From the NCBI RefSeq assembly GCF_027922045.1, contig NZ_BSEX01000024.1:111127-175126 (forward strand): a stretch of DNA of 64,000 nt. The letters are read 5' to 3'. Under the pieces are notes generated by a model that was not told the origin of the DNA, searched no databases, and worked only from the letters and a program-made list of their open reading frames with translations. The translations under genes were made by a program, and so were the position numbers. The DNA comes from Microbacterium terregens (GTDB taxonomy: Bacteria > Pseudomonadota > Alphaproteobacteria > Sphingomonadales > Sphingomonadaceae). Position 1 is the first letter of the stretch. Every line of letters begins with the position of its first letter. Shown here in pieces: positions 9,401 through 16,695 of the stretch.

Positions 9401-10797
9401 GTCGGCTTGACGAGGTGGAAGGCGAGCAGCGTCTCGTAGATCTCGCCCCAGAACGGACGGCGCTCGCCGCCCTGGATGCGTTCGCTCGACTGCATCGCCA
9501 GGAACAGGTGCGGTGCTGCATAGGCGAAGATGAGCCCGGCCGAGGCGTGGATGATGTTCGCGCCGGCAAGCAGATAGGCGAGCGGGGAGGTCAGGAACAC
9601 GATTCGCGGCAACGGAAACTGGAAGTGCAGCATCGCATTGATGTAGCAAAGGCGCTGCTGCCAGTTCAGGCCGCGCCCGAGCAGCGGATTGTCGATGCGC
9701 ATGATCTGCGTCATGCCGCGCGCCCAGCGAATGCGCTGGCCGATGTGCAGCACCAGGCGCTCGGTCGCCAGACCGGCCGACAGGCGCGCGGCGATGTACG
9801 CGGTGTTCCAGCCCATGCGCTGCAGCTTGAGCGCGGTATGCGCATCCTCGGTCACCGTCTCGCCGGCGAAGCCGTTGGTCTGCATCAGCGCCTCGCGGCG
9901 GATGATCGCGCACGAGCCGCAAAAGAAGGTCGCGTTCCAAAGATCGTTGCCGCGCTGGACAGCGCCGTAGAAGAGGTCGCCCTCCCCCGGCATGTCGCCC
10001 GCCCCCGCCAAGTTCCGCTGCACCGGATCGGGCGAATAGAAGTGGTGCGGCGTCTGGAGCAACGCGAGCTTCGGATCCTTCTGGAACCAGCCGACGGTCA
10101 GCTGGAGAAAGGCGCGGGTCGGCACATGGTCGCAGTCGAAGATCGCGATCAGCTCGCCCTCCGTCTTGCGGAGCGCGGCGTTCATGTTGCCCGCTTTGGC
10201 GTGCAGATTGTCCGTACGGGTCAGATAGCCGCATCCCACCTGGCGAGCCATCGCCCGGAACTCCGGGCGACGCCCGTCATCCAGAATGAACACGCGGAAG
10301 CGTTCCCGCGGATAGTCCATGTCCATCGCCGCGTAGGCCGTGTTGCGGACGATCTCGAGGCTCTCGTTGTAGGTCGGGATGTAGAGATCGACCATCGGCC
10401 AGGTGTCGGGCGTCCCCTCGATCTCGATCACCGGGCGGTCGAGCGGCCAGCTGGTCTGCAGGAAGCCGAGCACCAGGATCACCCAGGCATAAAGCTCGGC
10501 CAGGTAGAGGCCGGTTCCCAGCAGCATTTCGGGGATGGAGTCGAACTCCAGCGTCGTCGTCGTCCGCCAGATCAGGTACCGCGTCGACATCAGCAGCGAG
10601 AGCGCAGCGATCGCAAGGGTACCACGACGGGACTTGTTGCGCCCGATCAGCAGCGCACCGATGATGGTGGTGCCGGCGAAGATCCATTGGGTGCGGAAAT
10701 CGAGCGGAATCAGAAGCACCGCGACGACCGCCATCAGGACGGGTATCGCGATCAGCACGCGCGCCACGCGCGACATCGGCGAGGCGGGCTCCGTCAT
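6445..10797 (-). CDS. bcsAB: Fused cellulose synthase BcsA-BcsB
   Basis: UDP-glucose:cellulose beta-1,4-glucosyltransferase with its periplasmic partner fused in one 1450-residue chain. The BcsA half has N-terminal membrane helices and a GT2 domain with LDDG (Asp173/174), DCD (221-223), TED (316-318) and QRIRW (354-358). Further helices lead to a PilZ domain with R560xxxR564 and D587xSxxG for c-di-GMP binding. Residues about 703-729 look like a BcsB signal peptide (hydrophobic run ending AHA-Q). The BcsB part, with its carbohydrate-binding modules, follows and ends in a membrane anchor (PWLLALSGILAAILLSW). The ATG at 10797 has AAGGGG six bases upstream and lies 14 bases after bcsQ. Similar fusions are known in Komagataeibacter (acsAB). 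All catalytic residues are present. Confidence 0.95.
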   Translation of the reverse strand: MTEPASPMSRVARVLIAIPVLMAVVAVLLIPLDFRTQWIFAGTTIIGALLIGRNKSRRGTLAIAALSLLMSTRYLIWRTTTTLEFDSIPEMLLGTGLYLAELYAWVILVLGFLQTSWPLDRPVIEIEGTPDTWPMVDLYIPTYNESLEIVRNTAYAAMDMDYPRERFRVFILDDGRRPEFRAMARQVGCGYLTRTDNLHAKAGNMNAALRKTEGELIAIFDCDHVPTRAFLQLTVGWFQKDPKLALLQTPHHFYSPDPVQRNLAGAGDMPGEGDLFYGAVQRGNDLWNATFFCGSCAIIRREALMQTNGFAGETVTEDAHTALKLQRMGWNTAYIAARLSAGLATERLVLHIGQRIRWARGMTQIMRIDNPLLGRGLNWQQRLCYINAMLHFQFPLPRIVFLTSPLAYLLAGANIIHASAGLIFAYAAPHLFLAMQSSERIQGGERRPFWGEIYETLLAFHLVKPTVYTLFRPHEGKFNVTDKGSLLDRTYFDFATVKPHLITIGLLLFGIAFGFARRLLFPGEFDVQLDTLFLNTAWAMFSVVILLAAVSVARERRQTRQHIRLPVKLPVTVYLDDGYVLDGTTNDVSLGGLSLTLPEGVTLTGRTVTDVALPMGDDMLTLPVETMRSRGSNAFLRFPELSPDRVRLLVRSVMGRADAWQPAGPHPTVSGFRSLAHITAIGIGTLGNIFRREPKNVAAGTPAPIKAAAALALTVLGAAMLRPDAAHAQVAPETAGAAVAPAADGTARQIRLTLRDLQQRQPIRLGSTHGEIGIPFGVRSDAVVTAATMTLTFAYSPALLGDLSQMVVLVNGETVRTIPLVRETAGGTQLTFPVDPALFLPGDNRLNLRFLGHYARDCEDPFHSSLWANISNTRTYLDLSVQPLPLDPNLSRWPAPFVDRADPRALNLPFVFLSTPTAGELEAASALASWFGSLASYRGFSFPPRYNQLPRGNAVLFLTNARRMGSFGGNIQGPSASVVRNPADPSGTLLLVMGRDDRELKQAAAALALSRGLAGGTSASFAGVRIPSMPRYSAPRWLRTDRPVELGEFTQAYALQGQGLPPGPLTTSFRVAPDLFFWPRQGGDLRLHYRYPGAPWLDRRASRLDISINNQYLGTEPLRGASWWRRLMGDDAAESYTSTADIVLPDYNLFGQNQLILDYNLIVADKKRCEGTLPDNVRVSILPDSTIDLGHAYHAIRMPDLATFAGAGYPFTIRPDLGETVVMVGPNPAPATVEALLAVMGRLGDSTGAAATQVTVVTDGSADRATGKNVLVVGDMKLAAGSLFAGAPVHYENGRLQVRKRNPIMRAVQFVSPDSRDAEESVGEALYSSDNFSGIVSFQSPFDSDRTVVALLATDPLNLPQMVAGLADVKINAAVQGDLSIFTGDDMASFAVGDRYWVGALPFWMKAAYWTSQRPWLLALSGILAAILLSWPAYFLLKRQERKRLQAVEK

Positions 10798-10811
10798 CGC
10801 CGCCCCTTGGC

Positions 10812-11522
10812 TCACGCGGCAGCGTCCTGCAAGCGTCCGGCCGGCGTGAGGCCGCATCGTGCGATCACCGTCTCCGTCAGCCGTTCGACATCCGTCAGGG
10901 CCGCACTGGCCGGGGCGAAGGTGGCGAGCGGCTTCATGGCGGCCAGGGCCTCCATCACCGCCTCGTCGCGCCGCACCGTGCCGAGCAGCTGGTCCCCCAG
11001 CAGCGTGCGCACCAGCTTGTGAATGTCGTTCGACAGGCGGCGGCGGTCGTCCATCTGGTTGAGGACGAAGGCCGTACGCGTGAGCGACAGAACCGAGGTA
11101 AGGGCATCGACCTTGGTTAGCGAAGCCAGCGCCAGCGGTGAAGGCGCCAGCGTGCAGATCTCCAGCGCGGCATGCGGCAGCAGACGGTCGCGCAGCTGCG
11201 CGGCCGCCGTACCGAGGTCGACGAGGCAGACCTTTCCCTTGGCGCAGCGGGCGAGCAGCTGGTCCGCCACGTGCTCCACGTTCTGCTCGGGATACGCCTG
11301 GAACAGCTCGACGCCGGCAATCGCGTCGGGCGTCGCCTCGGCATCCAGCATCTCCAGCGTCTGGGCGGGCGACAGGCCGAAATAGAGCTTGAGCGCTTCC
11401 TGAGTGGTGCAGTCCACCGCAGAAACATCATGCCCCCGCCCCGCGAGCGCGATCGCCAGTCGGGCCGTCAGGAAGGTCGTGCCCACGCCGCCCTTGGGCG
11501 AGCGCATCAGGATCATGGTCAT
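10812..11522 (-). CDS. bcsQ: Cellulose biosynthesis ATPase BcsQ (MinD/ParA family)
   Basis: 236-residue MinD/ParA-like ATPase needed in enterobacteria for cellulose secretion and localisation of the synthase. The N-terminal nucleotide-binding loop is SPKGGVGTTFLTARLAIAL; the GTT variant in place of GKT/GKS also occurs in E. coli BcsQ. A second conserved segment, VCLVDLGTAAAQ, corresponds to the Walker B region. Start ATG overlaps the preceding gene as ATGA; bcsAB begins 14 bases after its stop. In E. coli BcsQ works with the small protein BcsR, and the gene just upstream here has a BcsR-like N-terminus. Confidence 0.85.
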   Translation of the reverse strand: MTMILMRSPKGGVGTTFLTARLAIALAGRGHDVSAVDCTTQEALKLYFGLSPAQTLEMLDAEATPDAIAGVELFQAYPEQNVEHVADQLLARCAKGKVCLVDLGTAAAQLRDRLLPHAALEICTLAPSPLALASLTKVDALTSVLSLTRTAFVLNQMDDRRRLSNDIHKLVRTLLGDQLLGTVRRDEAVMEALAAMKPLATFAPASAALTDVERLTETVIARCGLTPAGRLQDAAA

Positions 11523-11896
11523 GCGCGGCCTTTCCCGAGATCGTGAAGGAAGTTGCGGAGATCCGGCTCACGGGCCGGCTCGGGAACCTTGGGGGCAGGT
11601 GCTGCGGCGCGCCCATATCGGCCGAACAGACCGGCGGCCGGCCGGGCCTCCGCCTCTGCGGAAGGAGACCGAGGCGCGGCAGGTGCCACCTCCTGAGCGG
11701 ACGGCAGCGTACCATCCGCAGCAGCAGAGCCCGACGCCGGCACGGATTGCTCGCGGTTTCCCACAATCCGCGGATCGCGCAGCAGCGTCTGAAAAAGCGG
11801 CCACAGCTCGATCTCCTCGGCCACCGCCGTGAAGTCCTGATATTCGAGATAATGCCGATCGAGACGATCGAGCAGCGTTTTCGCGTCCTGCCGCAT
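11519..11896 (-). CDS. BcsR/BcsP-like cellulose operon protein with a Pro/Ala-rich tail
   Basis: First gene of the bcs operon, 125 residues. The N-terminal 45 residues (YLEYQDFTAVAEEIELWPLF) resemble E. coli BcsR, which has a D-Y-x-D-I ... W-P-L-L pattern and activates BcsQ. The middle is Ala/Pro/Glu-rich and probably disordered. The C-terminus ends in a short motif LRNFLHDLG that may be a second binding site. This layout suits the BcsP-type proteins found beside bcsQ in some proteobacteria. The ATG at 11896 has AAGGGG upstream and its stop overlaps the bcsQ start. Function is inferred from position and the short N-terminal similarity. Confidence 0.6.
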   Translation of the reverse strand: MRQDAKTLLDRLDRHYLEYQDFTAVAEEIELWPLFQTLLRDPRIVGNREQSVPASGSAAADGTLPSAQEVAPAAPRSPSAEAEARPAAGLFGRYGRAAAPAPKVPEPAREPDLRNFLHDLGKGRA

Positions 11897-12117
11897 GGCT
11901 GTCCCCTTGTTCAGCTCGACACCTACGGCAAGATAGTTAACGAAGCATATTGCATAGCGGCGGCGCCCCCGTTTCGCCACTGGCAGATCGATTTCTTCAC
12001 CGTAGAGGCTCCGTGTGGACTTGGGCCAGAAGGAACCCGGGTGCAGTCGACCCATTTTAGAACGGTGTTCGCAGTTTTTAACTATTCCGGTTTAACGACG
12101 GAGCCACCTGGTGAGGT
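11897..12117. promoter_or_regulatory. Divergent intergenic region between the bcs operon and the c-di-GMP gene pair
   Basis: About 220 bases, clearly more AT-rich than the flanks (for example TTTTTAACTATT near 12076-12087), separate the first bcs gene from the GGDEF-EAL gene. Both promoters must lie here. I could not assign -35/-10 boxes with confidence or see a clear operator palindrome. Confidence 0.5.
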
Positions 12118-12123
12118 GTGCGT

Positions 12124-14292
12124 GTGAGACGAGCGAAGATTAGTGCAGACGAAGGCGCCCGGCTGGCTGCGGTTGCAGAATATGGCCTGAGCGATCCAAA
12201 GGCGGATCCGCGCCTTCAGGAGATCGCAGGCGCAGCAGCGCGCCGCTTCGAGGCTCCCGTCGCACTTGTCACGCTGGTGCGGGAAGCCGACCAGTTGTTC
12301 GTCGCCCGCCTGGGCCTGGAGCAAGGCGGCACTCCGCGCGACGTTTCCTTCTGCTCGCACGCACTGGAAAGCGACGACCTGCTGGTCGTGCTCGATGCCA
12401 AGCTCGACCCGCGCTTCACCGACAACCCGCTCGTGGTCGGCCCGCCCTATGTCCGCTTCTATGCAGGCGCCCCCCTTCGCGCCCCGTCGGGCCACATCGT
12501 CGGCACCTTGTGCGTGATCGACCAGCGTCCGCGCGGCGGCTTTTCGGCACGGGATCGCCAGGCGCTGCGGGCGTTGGGACTTCGAGCCGCCGAGAGGATG
12601 GAGGAACTGCGGCTGGCGCATGCGCGCGCCGCTGGTCCTGCCCGTTTTCGCCCTGCCGCCGCCGCTTCTTCGGAGGCGGTCGCCTGTACCGATGCACAGG
12701 GCCGGATAACCTTCTGGAACGAGGCGGCAGCGCGCCTGTTCGGTGTTGCCGCGCCCGAAGCGACGGGATCCCAGCTGGTCGATTTCCTCCCCTCCCTCCG
12801 CGACGGGGCGGGAATGGCATCGCTGCTCGACACGCCCACGGACCTGGATGCCCGGCGATCGAACGGGACGTTGTTCCCGGTCGAGGTGCTGGTTCACGCA
12901 AGCTCCTCCAGCGGAAGCCCAGCCGGCTACGACGTCGTGGTGCGGGATATCGGGTCGCGCCGGCGCAGCGACGACCTCGCCGTGCATGCTGCGAACCAGG
13001 ACCCCATTACGGGCCTGCCGAACCGAACCGTGCTGGTGGAGCGGATCACCGAGTTCCTCGAGCGAGGCGAGCAGATCCATCTGCTGCGCGTCGGCGTGGC
13101 AGGGCTCCGTCAGCTGGAGCCTACGGCATCCCCGGGGAGCCGCGACATCGCGCTGCAGAAGGTTGCGCGCCGCCTCCTCGACAGCGTGTCGCCAGGGGAC
13201 ACGGTCACGCGGCTGGACGAAGAGGAGTTCGCAGTCCTGCGCCCGATGCAGCCGGGCGAGCCGCGTTCCGCCGCGCTGGTCGTCGCGGACCGTATCCTTG
13301 GATCGTTGATCGCGCCGTTCGAGATCGGCAAGCAGCGCCTCCGCCTCCGCGCTCAGGTGGGCATCGCCTGCTACCCCAAGCATGCCGACAACGCCGAATG
13401 TCTGATGGCAGCCGCCGGCGCCGCGCTCCAGGACGCTCGGCGGGACGGAAAACGGACCCGGCGCGTGTATGGAGAGGCCCTGAAGCACGAGCCTCTGGAC
13501 GAAGGCGATGCCGGAGAGGCACTGGCCCAGGCGCTGGCCCGGGGAGAGTTCGAGCTGTTCTATCAGCCCCAGGTGGATCTCGCGGACGGAAGCCTCATCG
13601 GTGCCGAGGCCCTGATCCGCTGGAACCACCCGGAGCGCGGATTGCTGGTGCCGGGCGATTTCCTGGACCAGATCGAGCACGGGCCGCTGGCGGCGGAAGT
13701 CGGCACCTGGGTGCTGGAGACCGCCTGCTCCCAGGCCGTCGGGTGGCGGCGGCGCGAGCCGCGGTTTCGGATGAGCGTCAACCTGTTCGAGGCTCAGTTC
13801 CGCGGCCGGGACCTGGCAGGCGAGGTCCGCGCGATCCTCAACCGGACCGGACTGGCCCCGACCGCGCTGGAACTGGAGGTGACCGAAAAGGTCATGCTTC
13901 GCCACGACGCAGCCACGCTCGAGGCGCTGATGGCGTTGCACGCGCAGGGGGTCCGCGTCGCGTTCGATGATTTCGGCACCGGCTATGCGGCACTGAGCAT
14001 GCTCAAGGCCTGCCCACTGAACCGGCTGAAGGTGGATCGCAGCTTCGTGAAGGACATCACGGCGGACGGGCCGGACGCCCTGATCGTGGCAGCCATCGCG
14101 ACGCTTGGCGCCGGGCTCGGACTCGACGTGCTGGCCGAGGGCATCGAGAACGAGGCGCAATGGGAGCTGGTACGTACCAGCGGCTGCCGGAGTGGCCAGG
14201 GCTATTTGTTCGGCCGGCCCATGCCGGCGCCCCGGTTCGAGGAATGGATGCGGCATCGAGGCCCGCTGCAACTGAGCGGAGTGCGCGCGTGA
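12124..14292 (+). CDS. GAF-PAS-GGDEF-EAL c-di-GMP phosphodiesterase
   Basis: 722-residue cytosolic protein: GAF (about 20-160), PAS (about 180-275), GGDEF (about 290-450), EAL (about 465-710). The GGDEF signature is degenerate (DEEEF, residues 365-369), so cyclase activity is unlikely. The EAL domain looks intact: EALIRW (495-500), DDFGTGY, KVDRSF, LAEGIE and QGYLFGRP. It therefore probably hydrolyses c-di-GMP, perhaps with GTP modulation through the GGDEF domain. GTG codons occur at 12118 and 12124; GAGG lies seven bases before 12124, which I prefer. It faces the bcs operon and its stop overlaps the next cyclase gene (GTGA), so it likely sets c-di-GMP for cellulose synthase. Confidence 0.9.
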   Translation: MRRAKISADEGARLAAVAEYGLSDPKADPRLQEIAGAAARRFEAPVALVTLVREADQLFVARLGLEQGGTPRDVSFCSHALESDDLLVVLDAKLDPRFTDNPLVVGPPYVRFYAGAPLRAPSGHIVGTLCVIDQRPRGGFSARDRQALRALGLRAAERMEELRLAHARAAGPARFRPAAAASSEAVACTDAQGRITFWNEAAARLFGVAAPEATGSQLVDFLPSLRDGAGMASLLDTPTDLDARRSNGTLFPVEVLVHASSSSGSPAGYDVVVRDIGSRRRSDDLAVHAANQDPITGLPNRTVLVERITEFLERGEQIHLLRVGVAGLRQLEPTASPGSRDIALQKVARRLLDSVSPGDTVTRLDEEEFAVLRPMQPGEPRSAALVVADRILGSLIAPFEIGKQRLRLRAQVGIACYPKHADNAECLMAAAGAALQDARRDGKRTRRVYGEALKHEPLDEGDAGEALAQALARGEFELFYQPQVDLADGSLIGAEALIRWNHPERGLLVPGDFLDQIEHGPLAAEVGTWVLETACSQAVGWRRREPRFRMSVNLFEAQFRGRDLAGEVRAILNRTGLAPTALELEVTEKVMLRHDAATLEALMALHAQGVRVAFDDFGTGYAALSMLKACPLNRLKVDRSFVKDITADGPDALIVAAIATLGAGLGLDVLAEGIENEAQWELVRTSGCRSGQGYLFGRPMPAPRFEEWMRHRGPLQLSGVRA

Positions 14293-16136
14293 AGATCCTC
14301 GCCTCCCTTAGCGCCCGCATCTATGCGGTAATGGCCCTTTGCGCCATCGCCACCCTGTCGCTCGGCGGGCTTCTCCTTCACAGCAGCTACCAATCCCGCG
14401 CCGCCTTCGACTGGGTCGGGCACTCGCAACGGGTCATCATCAGCCTGAATTCGCTGCAAGCCAACCTCGGCCAGGCCGAGTCCGGGCTTCGCGGCTATTT
14501 GTTGACCGACGACGCTTCGTACCTCGCGAACTTCGACGACAACATCGCCCGTGCGTCCACGCTTCGCGATACCGTGATCGAGCTCGTCCAAGACAATCCA
14601 CAGCAGTTGCAGCGGGCCGAGGCGTTGCGCAGCCTCGCGACCGACAAGGCCCTGGTCATGACGCGGGCGGTGCAGCGCGGCCGGCGAGTTGGAGCGACGC
14701 AGGCGGCGAACCCCGTCTCGCGGGAGCGCGGCCGATCGCTGATGCAGCAGATCAACGCCATCACCATGGCGATGCGGGACGACGAGCGGCGCCTTCTCCT
14801 CCAGCGGACGGAAGACGCGAACCAGAGCTACGAACTCGTCCGCGTGCTCCTGTTCGTCGGCTGCCCCTTGCTCGCGCTGTTGATCCTGCTGCTGGGCTGG
14901 CAGATCCGCACGGGGATGACCCGGCCGCTCGAGAACCTGCTCGACGCGGTCAACCGCTTCGGTGGCGGGGACCGGGATGCCCGCGCGAAAGTGGCAGGCG
15001 GTGTCGAATTCCGCGAACTTGCCCGCGCGCACAATGTCATGGCGGAGCAACTGGCGAGCGCGATCGAGCAATCCAACATGGCGGAGGCACAGCTCGCCCG
15101 TGCCAATGCCGAGCTGGTCCAGCGAAGCCGGGCCCTGGAGACGCGACAGAAGTCGATCGAGCTCCTGAGCGGGATGGCGCGCAGGCTGCAGGCGATCCGC
15201 GACGAGGGCGAGCTCACGACCGTGCTCGACTGTTTCCTGCCGCAGGTCCTGCCGGACCTGGCCGGCGCGCTCTACGTCCTCAACCATTCGCACAACCTGC
15301 TCATCCGCATCTCGACCTGGGGGGAGCCCTACGCGAACCCGGAGACCTTCCTGCCGGACCAGTGCTGGGCGCTGCGGCGCGGCCAGTCGCACGAGGTCGC
15401 GCGGCCGGGAGCCGACATCGTCTGCGTGCACGCCAGCGGAAGCGTTCCCGTCGAACGGATGTGCGAACCGGTCATTGCGGGCGGCGAGGTCCTGGGCCTG
15501 ATCTACGTGGAGGGGCTGTCGAGCCCGGAGGACCGCTTCCGCCTCGAACTGCTGATGGAGAATGTGGCGCTCGCACTGGTGAACGAGAACCTGCGTGCGC
15601 GCCTTCGCGAACAATCCATCCGCGATCCACTCACCCGCTTGTTCAACCGGAGGTACCTGGAAGAGGCGATGCAGATCGAGGCGGCGCGCGCCCAGCGAAC
15701 CGGCGCGCCGCTGGCCGTCGTCATGGCGGACGTGGATCACTTCAAGCGCTTCAACGACACGCACGGCCACGAGGCAGGCGATGCGCTGCTCCGTGAGGTT
15801 GCCGGTCAGATCCAGGCGCACTTCCGGCATGGCGACATCGTGTGCCGCTATGGCGGCGAGGAGTTCACCGTCATCGCCCCGGGTGCCTCGCTGGAGTTGA
15901 TCTGCCGCCGCGTGGACGAGCTTCGCCGCGCCGTGCGTGAGATGACGATCGAGTTTCGTGGACAACGCCTCGGGCCGGTGACCATGTCGTTCGGCATCGA
16001 CGTCTGGAACGCTGCCGACGAACGATCGACGGACACACTGATCGGAGAGGCGGACCGGGCCCTGTTCCGCGCCAAGCGGCTGGGCCGCGACCGCATCGAA
16101 GTGGTGCCGCCGCGGGTGGAAGAGGCGGCGGAATAG
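14289..16136 (+). CDS. Membrane GGDEF diguanylate cyclase with CHASE3-like sensor and GAF domain
   Basis: 615-residue sensor. A first membrane helix (about 11-31) is followed by a periplasmic CHASE3-like domain (about 35-180, with LRGYLLTDD) and a second helix (185-206). A HAMP region and coiled coil (about 210-300), a GAF domain (about 300-435) and a GGDEF domain (about 440-610) follow. The active site GGEEF (522-526) is intact and an inhibitory site R513xxD516 sits five residues before it, so a feedback-inhibited active cyclase is expected. It starts with GTG overlapping the stop of the phosphodiesterase gene, giving a coupled cyclase/phosphodiesterase pair next to the cellulose operon. Confidence 0.9.
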   Translation: MKILASLSARIYAVMALCAIATLSLGGLLLHSSYQSRAAFDWVGHSQRVIISLNSLQANLGQAESGLRGYLLTDDASYLANFDDNIARASTLRDTVIELVQDNPQQLQRAEALRSLATDKALVMTRAVQRGRRVGATQAANPVSRERGRSLMQQINAITMAMRDDERRLLLQRTEDANQSYELVRVLLFVGCPLLALLILLLGWQIRTGMTRPLENLLDAVNRFGGGDRDARAKVAGGVEFRELARAHNVMAEQLASAIEQSNMAEAQLARANAELVQRSRALETRQKSIELLSGMARRLQAIRDEGELTTVLDCFLPQVLPDLAGALYVLNHSHNLLIRISTWGEPYANPETFLPDQCWALRRGQSHEVARPGADIVCVHASGSVPVERMCEPVIAGGEVLGLIYVEGLSSPEDRFRLELLMENVALALVNENLRARLREQSIRDPLTRLFNRRYLEEAMQIEAARAQRTGAPLAVVMADVDHFKRFNDTHGHEAGDALLREVAGQIQAHFRHGDIVCRYGGEEFTVIAPGASLELICRRVDELRRAVREMTIEFRGQRLGPVTMSFGIDVWNAADERSTDTLIGEADRALFRAKRLGRDRIEVVPPRVEEAAE

Positions 16137-16145
16137 GCTGCCCGC

Positions 16146-16589
16146 TCAGGCGGCGGGTGGTTGCGCCCGCATGCCCGCGCTCTCCCGAAGCACGTCGATC
16201 TGGAGCGAAAGCCAGTTGCGCACCGCTCCCGCGTAGTCACGGATGGGTACGATCGTCCATCCGAGCACATACTCCTGGCGGCGTTTGTCATAATTCATGA
16301 TTTCGCCTTCGGCCTGGCCCCGGCTCTCAAGCTCGCGCCGGAGCCGCGCCAGTTCCTCCCGGTCCGTGTCATAGCCCTGCAGCAGGCGAGGCGTGTTCCC
16401 CAGCAGCTCCTCGCGCGAATAACCGCACAGCCGCTCCAGCGCGGCATTGACGTAGACGATGCGGGGGCCGGGCGCTGCAAGCGCCGCCTCCGTAATCAGG
16501 ATTGCGTCTTCGCAGTCGTCGAGCGTGTCGAAGGGCTCACCCGCCTCGATGCGGTTCGCATAGGCCGTCGCGCGCTGCATTCTGAGCAT
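16146..16589 (-). CDS. Stand-alone PAS protein, LOV-like without the photoactive cysteine
   Basis: 147-residue protein that is essentially one PAS domain. Features are IVYVNAALERLCGYSREELLG, then GNTPRLLQGYDTD (from residue 64) and a C-terminal WLSLQIDV strand. The layout and the R-L-L-Q-G segment resemble LOV domains (consensus GxNCRFLQG), but the cysteine that forms the flavin adduct is replaced by Pro (N-T-P-R). Canonical blue-light chemistry is therefore not expected, although flavin or another ligand could bind. The ATG at 16589 has a G-run eight bases upstream; a GTG two codons earlier is possible. It ends ten bases from the cyclase gene, convergently. No output domain is present, so it probably acts through a partner. 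Confidence 0.75.
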   Translation of the reverse strand: MLRMQRATAYANRIEAGEPFDTLDDCEDAILITEAALAAPGPRIVYVNAALERLCGYSREELLGNTPRLLQGYDTDREELARLRRELESRGQAEGEIMNYDKRRQEYVLGWTIVPIRDYAGAVRNWLSLQIDVLRESAGMRAQPPAA

Positions 16590-16695
16590 CACCACAGCCC
16601 CCCCAAAGAGAAGACGTCCTCATGACCATCTTTCCCGCTGGGGACATTAGCTTACAGGCGGCGCATCCGAAAGCGGGGTCGTGCCGCCCCTGACG

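Noticed and set aside
6928..11022. Open frame of over 1300 codons on the plus strand opposite bcsAB and bcsQ
   Set aside because: Shadow of bcsAB: Arg/Gln/His-rich composition, no domain, and the minus strand encodes complete catalytic motifs.
12082..14271. Long minus-strand frame opposite the GGDEF-EAL gene
   Set aside because: No domain; the plus strand carries intact EAL motifs.
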